Of a stretch of 64,000 nucleotides of DNA, positions 1-8,965 are shown piece after piece. Source of the DNA: Stenotrophomonas rhizophila (GTDB taxonomy: Bacteria > Pseudomonadota > Gammaproteobacteria > Xanthomonadales > Xanthomonadaceae); NCBI RefSeq assembly GCF_000661955.1, contig NZ_CP007597.1:1977605-2041604 (forward strand), in the 5' to 3' direction. Within the stretch, counting starts at the first letter, position 1. Every line of letters begins with the position of its first letter. A model generated the notes under the pieces. That model did not search any database and was not told where the DNA came from. It worked only from the letters and a program-made list of their open reading frames with translations. A program made the position numbers and the translations under genes.

Positions 1-3000
1 CACGCCGTCCACGCGCTCCAGGCGGCCGTCGATCTGCATCATCCGTGCTTCCACCAGCACCCGGTGCTGGCGGTCGGCGGTCTTGCGCCAGACCACGGCG
101 TTGACCATGCCGCATTCGTCTTCCAGGGTCAGGAAGGTGACGCCGCTGGCGGTCTGCGGGCGTTGGCGCATCCGCACCAGCCCGGCAAACCGCACGGTGC
201 GCCCATGCGGCAGGGCCGCCAGTTCGTCCGAGCGCTGGCAGCGGCGCTGGCGCAGCTGCGCGCGGATGAAGGCCACCATGTGCCGGCCCAGGGTGGTGCC
301 GGTGCTGTTGTAGTCGGCCTGCATGTCCTCCAACGCACTGGGCGGCGGCAACGGCACGCTGGCTTCCACGGTGGCCCGCGCGGTGTCGAACAGCGGCAAC
401 GGCTTTTCCACGCCCGACACTTCCCAGCGCGCACGATGGCGATGGCCGCTCAATCCCTTCAACGCCCCCGCATCGGCGAGCAGGCCCTGGTGGCGGCGAT
501 CCAGCCGCGCGCGCTGGCTGAGGTCGGCCACGCTGTCGAACGGCTGCCGGGCGCGTGCCTGTACCAGCGCGGTGGCGACATCTTCGCTGAAGCCGTCGAT
601 CAGGCGCAGGCCCAGGCGGATGCCGAACGGGCGGTCGGGCGCGGTGGGCGGCAGCAGCGTGCAGTCCCAGTCGCTGTGGCGCACATCCACCGGCAGTACC
701 GGCACGCCATGGCGGCGCGCGTCCTGCAGGATCTGGTCGGAGGTGTAGAACCCCAGCGGCTGGCTGTTGATCAGGCTGGCAGCGAACGCCGACGGGTGGT
801 GGCACTTGAGCCAGCAACTGACATAGGTGATCAGCGCGAAGCTGGCCGCGTGGCTTTCCGGGAAGCCATAACTGCCGAAGCCCTTGATCTGCTCGAACAG
901 GCGTTCGCCGTATTCGCGGCTGTAGTTGTTGGCCGCCATGCCGGCGAGCAGGCGGTCGCGGTGCGGCTCCAGCCCGCCATGGCGCTTCCATGCGGCCATC
1001 GAACGGCGCAGCGCATCGGCCTGGCCGGGACTGAAGCCGGCGGCGGCGACGGCCAGCTGCATCACCTGTTCCTGGAACAGCGGCACGCCGAGGGTGCGCT
1101 TGAAGACCTTCTCCAGCGCCGGCGGGTAGTCGATTTCCTCGATGCCTTCTTCCTTGAGCTTCTTGCGCCGGTTCAGATACGGATGAACCATGTCGCCCTG
1201 GATCGGGCCGGGGCGCACGATCGCCACTTCGATCACCAGGTCGTAGAAACAGCGCGGCTGCATGCGCGGCAGCATGGCCATCTGCGCACGCGATTCGATC
1301 TGGAACACGCCCAGGGTGTCGGCGCGGCAGATCATGTCGTAGGTTTTCGTGTCGCCGGGGGGAATATCGGCCATGCCCATCAAGGGCGCGCCGTGCGCGT
1401 GCAGCATGGCCAGGCATTTGCGCACGGCGGTGAGCATGCCCAGCGCCAGGCAGTCCACCTTCATCAGCCCGGTGGCGTCCAGGTCGTCCTTGTCCCACTG
1501 AATGACGGTGCGGTCGGCCATGGCCGCGTTCTCCACCGGCACCAGGGTGGACAGCGGGTGTTCGGAAATCACGAAACCGCCCGGGTGCTGGGACAGGTGG
1601 CGCGGGAAGTCGACCAGTTCGCTGGTGAGCGCCACTACCCGCCGCATCAGCGGCGTGTCCGGGTCGAAACCGCGCTCGCGCAGCGCCTCGGGCAGCGGTT
1701 CGTGGCTGCTCCAGCGGTCCAGGCAGGCGGCCAGTTCGTTGACCTGGTCCGGCGGCAGGCCGAGCACGCGGGCCACGTCGCGCACCGCACTGCGGCCGCG
1801 GTAGCTGATCGCCACGGCGGTGAGCGCGGCGCGTTCGCGGCCATAGCGGTTGAACACGTATTGCAGTACTTCCTCGCGGCGCTCGTGTTCGAAGTCGATG
1901 TCGATGTCCGGCGGCTCGTCGCGTTCGGCGGAGATGAAGCGCTCGAACAGCAGTTCCATCTCGCTGGGGTCGATCTCCGTCACACCCAGGACGTAGCACA
2001 CCGAGGAATTGGCGGCTGAGCCGCGGCCCTGGCACAGGATCTTCTGGCTGCGCGCGAAGCGCACGATGTCGTGCACGGTCAGGAAGTAGGACTCGTACTG
2101 CTTCGTATGGATCAGGTCGAGTTCGTGTTCGATCTGCGTGCGTTGTTTGGCCGTGGCGCCTGTCTTCCAGCGCCATCGCATGCCGTCCTCCACCAGCGTG
2201 CGCAGCCAGCTGGCCGGGTCGTGTCCGGCCGGGATCAGTTCGCGCGGGTAGGTGTACTGCAGTTGCTTGAGGTCGAAGTGGCAGCGCTCGGCGATGCGCA
2301 CGGTTTCGGCCAGCAGCGCGGGCGGGTACAGCGCGGCCAGCGCCTGGCGGGTGCGGATATGCCGCTCGCCGTTGGCAAACAGCCGCCAGCCGGCGTCGGC
2401 GATGGTGCAGTGGTGGCGGATCGCGGTGAGGGTGTCCTGCAGGGCGCGGCGGCGGCGCACGTGCATGTGCACATCGCCGCTGGCCACCAGCGGGATGGCA
2501 TGTTCGCGACCGAAGTGGTGCAGCGCGGCCAGGCGCTGCCTGTCATCAGCCTCCCGATGCAGTTCCACCGCCAGCCACAGCCGCTGCGCGAAGCGGGCCT
2601 GCAGCCAGGCGGCGTCATCGGCGTTGGGCACGCGGTCCAGCCACAGGCACAGCAGGCTGTCGGGCAGCGTATCCAGATCCTCGCGCAGGCAGCGGTACTC
2701 GCCCTTGGGCGCGCGCCGGCGGCAGGTGGTGATCAGCTGGCACAGGCCGGCATAGGCGGCCAGGTCGGTGCACAGCAGCACCAGCCTGGGGCCGTCTTCC
2801 AACTGGAACTCCGCGCCGGTGATCAGCGCCAGGTCATGCTTTTTCGCTGCCTGCCAGGCCCGCACGATGCCGGCCAGCGAGCATTCGTCGGTGATCGCCA
2901 GCGCGCGGTAGCCCTGGCCCTTGGCGCGTGCGAACAGTTCCTCGGCGATCGACGCGCCGCGCTGGAAGCTGAAGGCCGACAGGCAATGCAGTTCGGCGTA

Positions 3001-3021
3001 GTCGGGCAGGGTGGCGCTCAT
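1..3021 (-). CDS. dnaE2: Error-prone DNA polymerase DnaE2 (ImuC), 3' end cut by window edge
   Basis: C-family polymerase alpha subunit used for SOS translesion synthesis with ImuA and ImuB. Reading from the ATG at 3021 gives 1007 open codons running off base 1, so only about the last 70-80 residues of a usual ~1080-aa DnaE2 are missing. The N-terminus is a PHP domain (starting [19 protein letters not shown]), followed by the polymerase core with the metal-binding PDIDIDF motif and the [12 protein letters not shown] region, then the start of an OB domain. The ATG overlaps the imuB stop (ATGA), showing translational coupling. Third gene of the LexA-controlled imuA-imuB-dnaE2 cassette. The replicative DnaE1 is excluded by the imuAB context. 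Confidence 0.96.
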   Translation of the reverse strand, partial: MSATLPDYAELHCLSAFSFQRGASIAEELFARAKGQGYRALAITDECSLAGIVRAWQAAKKHDLALITGAEFQLEDGPRLVLLCTDLAAYAGLCQLITTCRRRAPKGEYRCLREDLDTLPDSLLCLWLDRVPNADDAAWLQARFAQRLWLAVELHREADDRQRLAALHHFGREHAIPLVASGDVHMHVRRRRALQDTLTAIRHHCTIADAGWRLFANGERHIRTRQALAALYPPALLAETVRIAERCHFDLKQLQYTYPRELIPAGHDPASWLRTLVEDGMRWRWKTGATAKQRTQIEHELDLIHTKQYESYFLTVHDIVRFARSQKILCQGRGSAANSSVCYVLGVTEIDPSEMELLFERFISAERDEPPDIDIDFEHERREEVLQYVFNRYGRERAALTAVAISYRGRSAVRDVARVLGLPPDQVNELAACLDRWSSHEPLPEALRERGFDPDTPLMRRVVALTSELVDFPRHLSQHPGGFVISEHPLSTLVPVENAAMADRTVIQWDKDDLDATGLMKVDCLALGMLTAVRKCLAMLHAHGAPLMGMADIPPGDTKTYDMICRADTLGVFQIESRAQMAMLPRMQPRCFYDLVIEVAIVRPGPIQGDMVHPYLNRRKKLKEEGIEEIDYPPALEKVFKRTLGVPLFQEQVMQLAVAAAGFSPGQADALRRSMAAWKRHGGLEPHRDRLLAGMAANNYSREYGERLFEQIKGFGSYGFPESHAASFALITYVSCWLKCHHPSAFAASLINSQPLGFYTSDQILQDARRHGVPVLPVDVRHSDWDCTLLPPTAPDRPFGIRLGLRLIDGFSEDVATALVQARARQPFDSVADLSQRARLDRRHQGLLADAGALKGLSGHRHRARWEVSGVEKPLPLFDTARATVEASVPLPPPSALEDMQADYNSTGTTLGRHMVAFIRAQLRQRRCQRSDELAALPHGRTVRFAGLVRMRQRPQTASGVTFLTLEDECGMVNAVVWRKTADRQHRVLVEARMMQIDGRLERVDGV

Positions 3022-4433
3022 GAAAACCAGCCGTGCAGCATCCACGGCCCGCCGCGCCCATCGGCGCTGGTATAGGCCCAGCCGCGCTGGCCCTGGCCGG
3101 TTTCGATGACGTAGTAGTCGCGGCGGATATCGCCTTCATCCCACCAGCCCGATTCGATCCGCTCCGGCCCGGACACGATGCGCAGGTGCGGGTCGAGCAG
3201 CGGCTGCGGGCGTGGCAGCAACCAGCCCGGTCGCACGGGCAGGACGGGCGGTGGGCCTTTGGGCGCACCGTGGGCATCGCCGCTGGCACGTTCGGGGCGG
3301 TGTTCGGCACGCAGCCCCAGGCCCTGCACGGCGTCATCGCCGAGCCGGGCACGCAGCCGCTCGCGCACCTGTTCCCAGGGCATCGCCTGTTGCGGGCGGG
3401 GATCGAACAGGTCGCGTGCGGCCGGTACGAACGGTGGCAGGTGCTCGGCCTGCAGGCGCAGGCCACGGCTGCCGGCAGGCAGGCGCAGGTGGTCGACGCG
3501 GTTGCGCGCCAGTTCGAACAACATGGCCGCATCGCGTTCGGGCGCGAGCAGGCCGATGTCCAGGCCGGTGTCCGGGTGCTGGTCGTGTTCGAACCACAAC
3601 GTGAAGCGCTGCACGCCGCCATCGCGCGAACACAGGAAGGCCGCCAGGTCACCGGTGAGCCGGCGCAGCGGGAACAGCAGGGCCTGGGTGGATTCGATTT
3701 CGTACTCGAACTCGATGCGTGCGTCGAAGCGGTCCGGCGGTTGGTAGTAGCGCAGCGGCGGCGTGCTGATCCCGCGCAGCGCATCCAGGTGGGCCAGCAC
3801 GGCCGGCGCGAAGCGTCGCGCCAGGCTGTCGCGCGGTAGCTGGAAGGCCGCGCCCAGCGTGCGCAGACCCGAGCGCGCCAGCACCGTGGCCGCCTCGGCC
3901 GGCAGCCCGCTGTGTTCGATTGGCACCTGGGCCAGGGTGGCGTCCAGCTGCTGGGCCTCCACCCCCAACCGCGCATGCACGCGTGTCAGCACCCAGGCCG
4001 CATGCGGATTGGGCGCGGCCACCAGGCGATGGCGGAAGCCGAGCTCCTTGAGGCCGTCGCACAGGCGTTTTTCAATCGTGGGCCAGTCACCGAACAGCGC
4101 GCGGCTGGCGCCGATTTCCAGCGCCAGCGCATGCGGGAAGGCCAGGCTGACCTGCGAGCTGATGCCATACAGCCAACTGGCCAGCAGCTGCCGGGTGGCC
4201 TGTTCGGCGCGCGGGTCATGTTCGACGGTGAGCATGTCGCGGGTAAGCACCTGGGCGGCCGACAGCAGCATGCCGCGGCGCAGCCCCCGTTGGCGCGCCG
4301 CCGGGCTCACCGCATGCAGCACGCGGCGCTGCGCGGGGCCGCTGAGCAGCACCAGCGGCACCGACGGATCGGGTTGCTGGCGCAGGGCGGCATCCAGCGC
4401 CAGCTGTGGCAGCAACAGGCAGGCCCAGTGCAC
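3018..4433 (-). CDS. imuB: ImuB, Y-family polymerase-like protein of the SOS mutagenesis cassette
   Basis: 471 aa. Member of the DinB/UmuC fold family that lacks the catalytic acidic residues: where an active Y-family enzyme has its first Asp-x-Asp metal site, the start here reads [13 protein letters not shown]. Family knowledge says ImuB is the hub of the translesion complex, binding the beta clamp, ImuA and DnaE2. Palm/fingers cover about residues 1-230, little finger about 235-350, with a Pro/Arg-rich C-terminal tail. Lies 9 bp after imuA and overlaps dnaE2 by ATGA. Confidence 0.95.
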   Translation of the reverse strand: MHWACLLLPQLALDAALRQQPDPSVPLVLLSGPAQRRVLHAVSPAARQRGLRRGMLLSAAQVLTRDMLTVEHDPRAEQATRQLLASWLYGISSQVSLAFPHALALEIGASRALFGDWPTIEKRLCDGLKELGFRHRLVAAPNPHAAWVLTRVHARLGVEAQQLDATLAQVPIEHSGLPAEAATVLARSGLRTLGAAFQLPRDSLARRFAPAVLAHLDALRGISTPPLRYYQPPDRFDARIEFEYEIESTQALLFPLRRLTGDLAAFLCSRDGGVQRFTLWFEHDQHPDTGLDIGLLAPERDAAMLFELARNRVDHLRLPAGSRGLRLQAEHLPPFVPAARDLFDPRPQQAMPWEQVRERLRARLGDDAVQGLGLRAEHRPERASGDAHGAPKGPPPVLPVRPGWLLPRPQPLLDPHLRIVSGPERIESGWWDEGDIRRDYYVIETGQGQRGWAYTSADGRGGPWMLHGWFS

Positions 4434-4442
4434 GGCGGCCGC

Positions 4443-5060
4443 TCAATGCGCCAGGGCCAGCGGCAACGGCTGCGCCGGGGCCATGCCGCCGCGGCACTTG
4501 AGGACGCGCACCTGGCCGTGCTCAAGCTGCAACCGCAGCGGTGCCGGCGAAGCATTGCGCGCCTGGCGCAGGTCGCGGAAGGCAAACCCCAGGCACTGGC
4601 CGGTTTCGGCGGCCACCTGCAGCCGGCGCAGGGCCCGGTCGTCGGCCTGCTGCGGCCAGCACAGCACGGCGGCACAGGCCGCAGAACGCAGGCACTGTTC
4701 GGCGGCCCACAGGGCATCGCGCGGGGCTGCCCGCACCACCTGCACCTGGTTCAAGGCCAGCCCGGCACCGGCCCAGCCGGGCGCATGCGGCAGGTAGGGC
4801 GGGGCAATCAGCACGATGGTCTGCTGCTGCTGGCTCAGCCGCGCCAGGGTGGGCCAGACCAGCGCCAGCTCGCCGTGCCCCGGTGCGGCCAGCAGCACCT
4901 CCGACAGCGCCGCCGGCGGCCAGCCGCCGCCGGGCAGGCGGGCGTCCAGCGCCGGGTGGCCGGTAGGGTGCGGGGCCGTGGCCGGCGGCGTGACCTGCGG
5001 CCTGCCGCGCCAGACCTGCCGGCTTTCCAGCAACTGGTCCAGGGCCAGAACCGCGCCCAT
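4443..5060 (-). CDS. imuA: ImuA, RecA-like SOS mutagenesis protein
   Basis: 205 aa from the ATG at 5060, chosen because it has a good ribosome site (GGGAGG) and starts with the family-typical MGAVLALDQLLESRQVWRG; an open frame continues upstream to a TTG at 5174 but without a ribosome site. ImuA is a degenerate RecA/SulA-like protein; 'HPALDARLPGGGWPPAALSE' is the conserved entry to the RecA-like core. It is required for ImuB/DnaE2 mutagenesis in relatives. First gene of the cassette, with a LexA box 115 bp upstream. Confidence 0.92.
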   Translation of the reverse strand: MGAVLALDQLLESRQVWRGRPQVTPPATAPHPTGHPALDARLPGGGWPPAALSEVLLAAPGHGELALVWPTLARLSQQQQTIVLIAPPYLPHAPGWAGAGLALNQVQVVRAAPRDALWAAEQCLRSAACAAVLCWPQQADDRALRRLQVAAETGQCLGFAFRDLRQARNASPAPLRLQLEHGQVRVLKCRGGMAPAQPLPLALAH

Positions 5061-5398
5061 CAGCGCGCCTCCCGAAGGGGCTGGCGCAGGCAGGCAGGGG
5101 CGGCAAGGCGGGGCATGGCGGGCAGTATCGGCAGGGGCGGTGTCAGGGGCTGAGACCGACAATCCTACCGGCAATTAGTAAAAATGCTAACGGTTCGCGC
5201 GCCGGCAGTTTGAACGCAGCCGGGGTGATGAATGCTTCAGCCAGTGGCCTGCCCACCGCTGCAGCGGCCGTGGGGGGGGCGGGTCGATATGGATGGCATG
5301 AAGGGCTGCATCGGCGGTCGCGGCGGGATGCGCGGTTTGTTCAAGCCCGGCCGCGCCGTTGTCGCGAGCATGGCCGCTCCTTTGTATGGAGCAGGTCG
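5061..5398. other. Divergent intergenic region imuA / membrane hydroxylase
   Basis: 338 bp without a gene. It holds the LexA box at 5175-5190. The rest (5191-5398) contains open reading in the desaturase frame, but no start with a ribosome site before 5399. No repeat or RNA signal was seen. Confidence 0.6.
5175..5190 (-). promoter_or_regulatory. LexA (SOS) box upstream of imuA
   Basis: On the minus strand the site reads TTAGCATTTTTACTAA, an exact match to TTAG-N6-TACTA, the LexA motif known for Xanthomonas and Xylella. It faces imuA and lies 115 bp before its ATG, so the mutagenesis cassette should be DNA-damage inducible. Confidence 0.85.
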
Positions 5399-6289
5399 AT
5401 GAAGCGATGGTGGTTGGCGTTGTATGCGCCGGGAATGCTGCTTGGATGCGTGGGGATGGCCACGTGGTGGGTGGGGTATGCAGCGGGGTCGGCCCTGTGG
5501 CTGCTGCCGGGGTTGGTGCTGGCCATCGCGCTGTCGTGGCTGGCCGAGCGCTGCTGGCCCTATGACCCGGCCTTCAACGCCCCCCAGGGCGATGCGGGCC
5601 GCGATGCGGTCCATGCGCTGGTGAATGAAGGATTGAACCTGCTGGCGATCGGTGCGATTCCGCTGGTGGCCGCGTGGGTGCCGTGGCAGCTGTGGCCGAC
5701 GCACTGGAGTGTGGTGGCGCAGGTGGTGCTGGCAATCGTCGCCGCGGACATGGGCATCACCCTGGTGCATTACGCCAGCCATCGCTGGGCCTGGCTGTGG
5801 CGGTTGCACGCAGTCCACCACAGCGTGACCCGCATGTATGGGTTCAACGGATTGATGAAGCACCCGCTGCACCAGACGGCCGAAGCCTTGGGCGGGGTGC
5901 TGCCGCTGCTGTTGCTGGGCATGCCGTACCCGGTGGCGGCGGTGCTGGCTTTCGCCATTGCCATCCAGTTGCTGCTGCAGCACTCCAACGTGGACATGCG
6001 GCCGGGCTGGCTGGGCAAGGTGATGGCATGGGCCCCGCTGCATCGGTTCCACCACATGCGCTATGGCAAGGCCGGCGACGTCAACTTCGGATTGTTCCTG
6101 ACCGTCTGGGACCATCTGCTGGGGACGGCCTTCGATGCCGACTACCGGATGCGCGTGGACGACCTGGGGATTGGCAGCCAGCCGGCCTATCCACGGGACT
6201 ACCTGGGGCAACTGCTGGCGCCGTTCCGCGCGCTGCCGCACGTGCCGGAACCGCCGCCGCCCCCGGGGCTGGATCAGTCGCCGCGATAA
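5399..6289 (+). CDS. Sterol desaturase / fatty acid hydroxylase superfamily membrane protein
   Basis: 296 aa from ATG 5399, which has a GGAGCAGG ribosome site; an open frame runs back to 5210 but lacks membrane or domain character. Di-iron integral membrane oxygenase family: the histidine clusters HYASH, HAVHHS, and HRFHHMRYG match the expected HX3H, HX2HH, HX2HH pattern, set among about four membrane segments (start MKRWWLALYAPGMLLGCVG). The substrate (a sterol, carotenoid or fatty acid-like lipid) cannot be told. Ends 16 bp inside the convergent AraC gene. Confidence 0.85.
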   Translation: MKRWWLALYAPGMLLGCVGMATWWVGYAAGSALWLLPGLVLAIALSWLAERCWPYDPAFNAPQGDAGRDAVHALVNEGLNLLAIGAIPLVAAWVPWQLWPTHWSVVAQVVLAIVAADMGITLVHYASHRWAWLWRLHAVHHSVTRMYGFNGLMKHPLHQTAEALGGVLPLLLLGMPYPVAAVLAFAIAIQLLLQHSNVDMRPGWLGKVMAWAPLHRFHHMRYGKAGDVNFGLFLTVWDHLLGTAFDADYRMRVDDLGIGSQPAYPRDYLGQLLAPFRALPHVPEPPPPPGLDQSPR

Positions 6290-6993
6290 TGCTGCAGGTG
6301 CAGGCCGGCCAAGTGCCCGGCCTGCACGCCGAACATGCGCCGCAGGTTGCGCGAGAAGTGCGCCAGGTCGGCGAAGCCGGCGGCATGTGCGCTGGTGGTC
6401 AGGCTGTGTCCCTCGATCACCTGGACCAGTGCCTGGCGCAACCGGCGCCACAGCACCAGGCCACGCAGTGACACGGCCAGGTCCTGCTGGAAGCGGCGGT
6501 GCAACTGGCTTTCGGACAGGTGCGCGGCCGCTGCGATGGCCGTGGCCGCAATGCGCTCGGGCAACCGCGCGTCCAGTGCGGACAGTGCGGCCTGCAGCCG
6601 GCGGTCCAGCGGCGCCCGCGCGACCAGGGCCGACAGGCAGGGCAACACCGCCTGCGGATCGCACGGAAGCAAGGGCAGCTGTGCCTGCAGCGTCTGCAGG
6701 TCGACATGGCTGGGTTCAATCCATACCGTGCAGCCGCGCAGCGGCACGCCGCGCACCGCATGCGACTGGAACGAGGGGAGCAGCAGGCGCGTGCCGCACT
6801 GCAGCCCGTCGTCGTTCTGCACGGTCCAGTGGCCGGCATCGGCCAGCAGCACCTGGTGGGCGTAGTGGGCATGCGCACCGGTGGCACCGGCATGGCCCTG
6901 CAGCACGGCGAAATGCGGGCCCAGCAGCAGTGCGCCAGACCACTGCCCGTTCACTGCCGTGGACGCCTTCACCGCACGCTCCGCATCGTTCAC
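6274..6993 (-). CDS. AraC-family transcriptional regulator
   Basis: 239 aa from the GTG at 6993, which forms a GTGA overlap with the stop of the upstream MFS gene; another GTG at 7035 in the same frame is possible (253 aa). The C-terminal ~100 residues carry the two helix-turn-helix motifs of AraC proteins (IAAAAHLSESQLHRRFQQDL and HAAGFADLAHFSRNLRRMFG); the N-terminal ~130 residues resemble a small cupin sensor. Translationally coupled to the MFS pump, so it probably regulates it or a nearby pathway. Its 3' end overlaps the convergent hydroxylase gene by 16 bp. Confidence 0.88.
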   Translation of the reverse strand: MNDAERAVKASTAVNGQWSGALLLGPHFAVLQGHAGATGAHAHYAHQVLLADAGHWTVQNDDGLQCGTRLLLPSFQSHAVRGVPLRGCTVWIEPSHVDLQTLQAQLPLLPCDPQAVLPCLSALVARAPLDRRLQAALSALDARLPERIAATAIAAAAHLSESQLHRRFQQDLAVSLRGLVLWRRLRQALVQVIEGHSLTTSAHAAGFADLAHFSRNLRRMFGVQAGHLAGLHLQHYRGD

Positions 6994-8177
6994 CCCTTGC
7001 ACCTGCTGCGCAGGGTAGCGGAAACCGTCCACCACGCGCCCAGCGCAAGCAATGAAACCAGGGCGCCGGCAGTGCAGACGCCGCTCCAGCCATACGCGGC
7101 ATACAGGCTGCTGCCCAGCAGCGCGCCGATCCCGCTGCCGGCCGCATAGAACAGCATGTAGGCGGCGATCACCTGCGCCTGCGCGTTGGGCGCGGCGGCC
7201 AGGATCAGGCTCTGGTTGGTCACGTGCAGTGCCTGTACCGCCAGATCCAGCAACAGCACGCCCAGTACCAGCCAGCCCATGTGCAGCGGCAGCGCAGCCA
7301 GCGGGGCCCAGCTCAACAGCAACAGCAGCAGCGCAGCAAAGGAAACACGGTCGGCATGGCCGCGATCGCTCCAGTGCCCGCTGCGCGCGGCGGCCAACGC
7401 GCCGAGCAGGCCGACCAGTGCGAACGCACCGATGGCGGTATGGCTGAGCGCATGCGGCGGTGTGCTCAATGGCAGCGCCATGCTGCTCCAGAACAGCCCG
7501 AACGCGGTGAACAGCAGCAGTCCGAGCACGCCGCGTTGGCGCAGCACAGGTTGCTGACGCAGCAGAGTGATCAACCCGATCCGGGGCGCGGCATCGGCCA
7601 CCGGCAGCCGTGGCAGGCGCAGCCAGAGCACCGCGCCGCTGACCACCATCAGCACCGCCGACAGCACATACACCGCACGCCAGCCCCCCAGGTCGGCCAC
7701 GCCACCAGCCACCACCCGGGCCAGCAGCAGGCCGATCACCACGCCGGCCTGGGCGGCACCGACCACGCGGCCACGCTCATGCGGGCCCGCCGCAGCGGCG
7801 GCATAGGCAATCAGCCCCTGGGTCATCGCGGTGCCGAGCAGGCCCACCGCCAGCATGCCCAGCAGCAGCGCGGTGGCGTTGCCGGCCAGGGCAACGCCCA
7901 ACAGGGCCACGACCAGCGCCACGCTCTGCGCCGCCATCAGGCGCCTGCGTTCCAACCGGTCGCCCAGCGGCACCAGCCACAGCAGCGCGATCACCGAGCC
8001 CAGCTGAGTAGCGGCAATGACCGCGCCGATCCGGGCGGTGCCGATGTGCAGGTCGGCGGCCAGCGCATCCAGCAGCGGTTGGGCGTAGTAGACGTTGGCC
8101 ACGCTGAGCCCGGCGGCGCAGGCGAACAACAACAGCAGGGGCGTGGCGGTACGGGGCAGTGGTGCGGCAATGGACAT
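6990..8177 (-). CDS. MFS transporter (drug/proton antiporter type)
   Basis: 395 aa, about 12 predicted membrane segments. The start GLSVANVYYAQPLLDALA and the loop GDRLERRRLM between helices 2 and 3 are typical of the short DHA-type multidrug efflux subfamily. Transcribed divergently from an HxlR regulator with a palindrome in between, the usual arrangement for a regulator controlling a pump. Substrate unknown. Confidence 0.9.
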   Translation of the reverse strand: MSIAAPLPRTATPLLLLFACAAGLSVANVYYAQPLLDALAADLHIGTARIGAVIAATQLGSVIALLWLVPLGDRLERRRLMAAQSVALVVALLGVALAGNATALLLGMLAVGLLGTAMTQGLIAYAAAAAGPHERGRVVGAAQAGVVIGLLLARVVAGGVADLGGWRAVYVLSAVLMVVSGAVLWLRLPRLPVADAAPRIGLITLLRQQPVLRQRGVLGLLLFTAFGLFWSSMALPLSTPPHALSHTAIGAFALVGLLGALAAARSGHWSDRGHADRVSFAALLLLLLSWAPLAALPLHMGWLVLGVLLLDLAVQALHVTNQSLILAAAPNAQAQVIAAYMLFYAAGSGIGALLGSSLYAAYGWSGVCTAGALVSLLALGAWWTVSATLRSRCKG

Positions 8178-8192
8178 CTGATGGTCTCAAAA

Positions 8193-8225
8193 TAGAACCA
8201 GTTGATTCTGGATGATCTGGTTCTA
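8193..8225. promoter_or_regulatory. Inverted repeat operator between MFS and HxlR genes
   Basis: TAGAACCAG (8193-8201) and CTGGTTCTA (8217-8225) are perfect 9-bp arms with a 15-bp spacer, placed between the divergent starts at 8177 and 8253. It is the likely HxlR binding site; inferred from position and symmetry. Confidence 0.65.
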
Positions 8226-8252
8226 AAATAAAACCACCTATGGAGGTGCCCC

Positions 8253-8696
8253 ATGCACGACGATCCCAACGCTACCTGCCCGGTGGCCCGTGCGCTGGAC
8301 CTGATCGGCGACCGCTGGTCGCTGCTGATCGTGCGCGACGCCTTCGATGGCGTGCATCGGTTCAGCGATTTCCAACGCAGCCTGGGCATGTCGCGCAGCA
8401 TGCTCAGCCAGCGCCTGCAGGCGCTGCAGGATTCCGGGGTGCTCGCCCAGCAGCCGGCGGCCGATGGCAGCCGGTACCACGACTACGTCCTGACACCAAA
8501 AGGGCAGGCGCTGTTCACGCTGGTGGTGGCGCTGCGACAGTGGGGCGAAGCGTTCCTGTTCGCCGAACATGAACCACGCTCGCAGCTGCTCACCCTGGCC
8601 GATGGCCAGCCGCTGGCGCCGCTGCTGCCGCAGGACAGGGAAGGGCGCGTGCTGGCGTCCGCGGCAACGCACGTGGTCAAGCCCGCCACGCCGTGA
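8253..8696 (+). CDS. HxlR-family winged-helix transcriptional regulator
   Basis: 147 aa. Single HxlR/MarR-like winged helix at residues ~8-100, beginning CPVARALDLIGDRWSLLIVRD with the conserved near-N-terminal Cys (Cys9), which in some relatives senses electrophiles or redox state. The ATG has a TGGAGG ribosome site. Divergent from the MFS pump and probably its regulator. The C-terminal ~45 residues are a short family extension. Confidence 0.92.
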   Translation: MHDDPNATCPVARALDLIGDRWSLLIVRDAFDGVHRFSDFQRSLGMSRSMLSQRLQALQDSGVLAQQPAADGSRYHDYVLTPKGQALFTLVVALRQWGEAFLFAEHEPRSQLLTLADGQPLAPLLPQDREGRVLASAATHVVKPATP

Positions 8697-8965
8697 TCGA
8701 CGGGGCGGCCCTACGCCGCCGAAACTGAACACGCTGTTGACAGGGATGAACAGGGTGAACGACTCTTCACCGGATGGGTGCCGCCTGCGGCGCCCACCGG
8801 GCAGGGCGGCTGTATCGACGGGCGGAGGGGCCTGGTCGTAGCTGCATTACCTGGTAGTACCCGATACCGGCCTGCAAGGCGCCGGCATCCGCCATCTTGG
8901 CGCTGCACCCTTCTGCGGCACGACTCCCTGGATTTTTTGCGCAAGCAAAGGTGTTTCGCCCGCTT

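Noticed and set aside
64..2019. 651-codon open frame on the plus strand
   Set aside because: It is antisense to dnaE2, rich in His/Gln/Ala/Arg runs typical of the GC-rich complementary frame, and has no recognisable domain.
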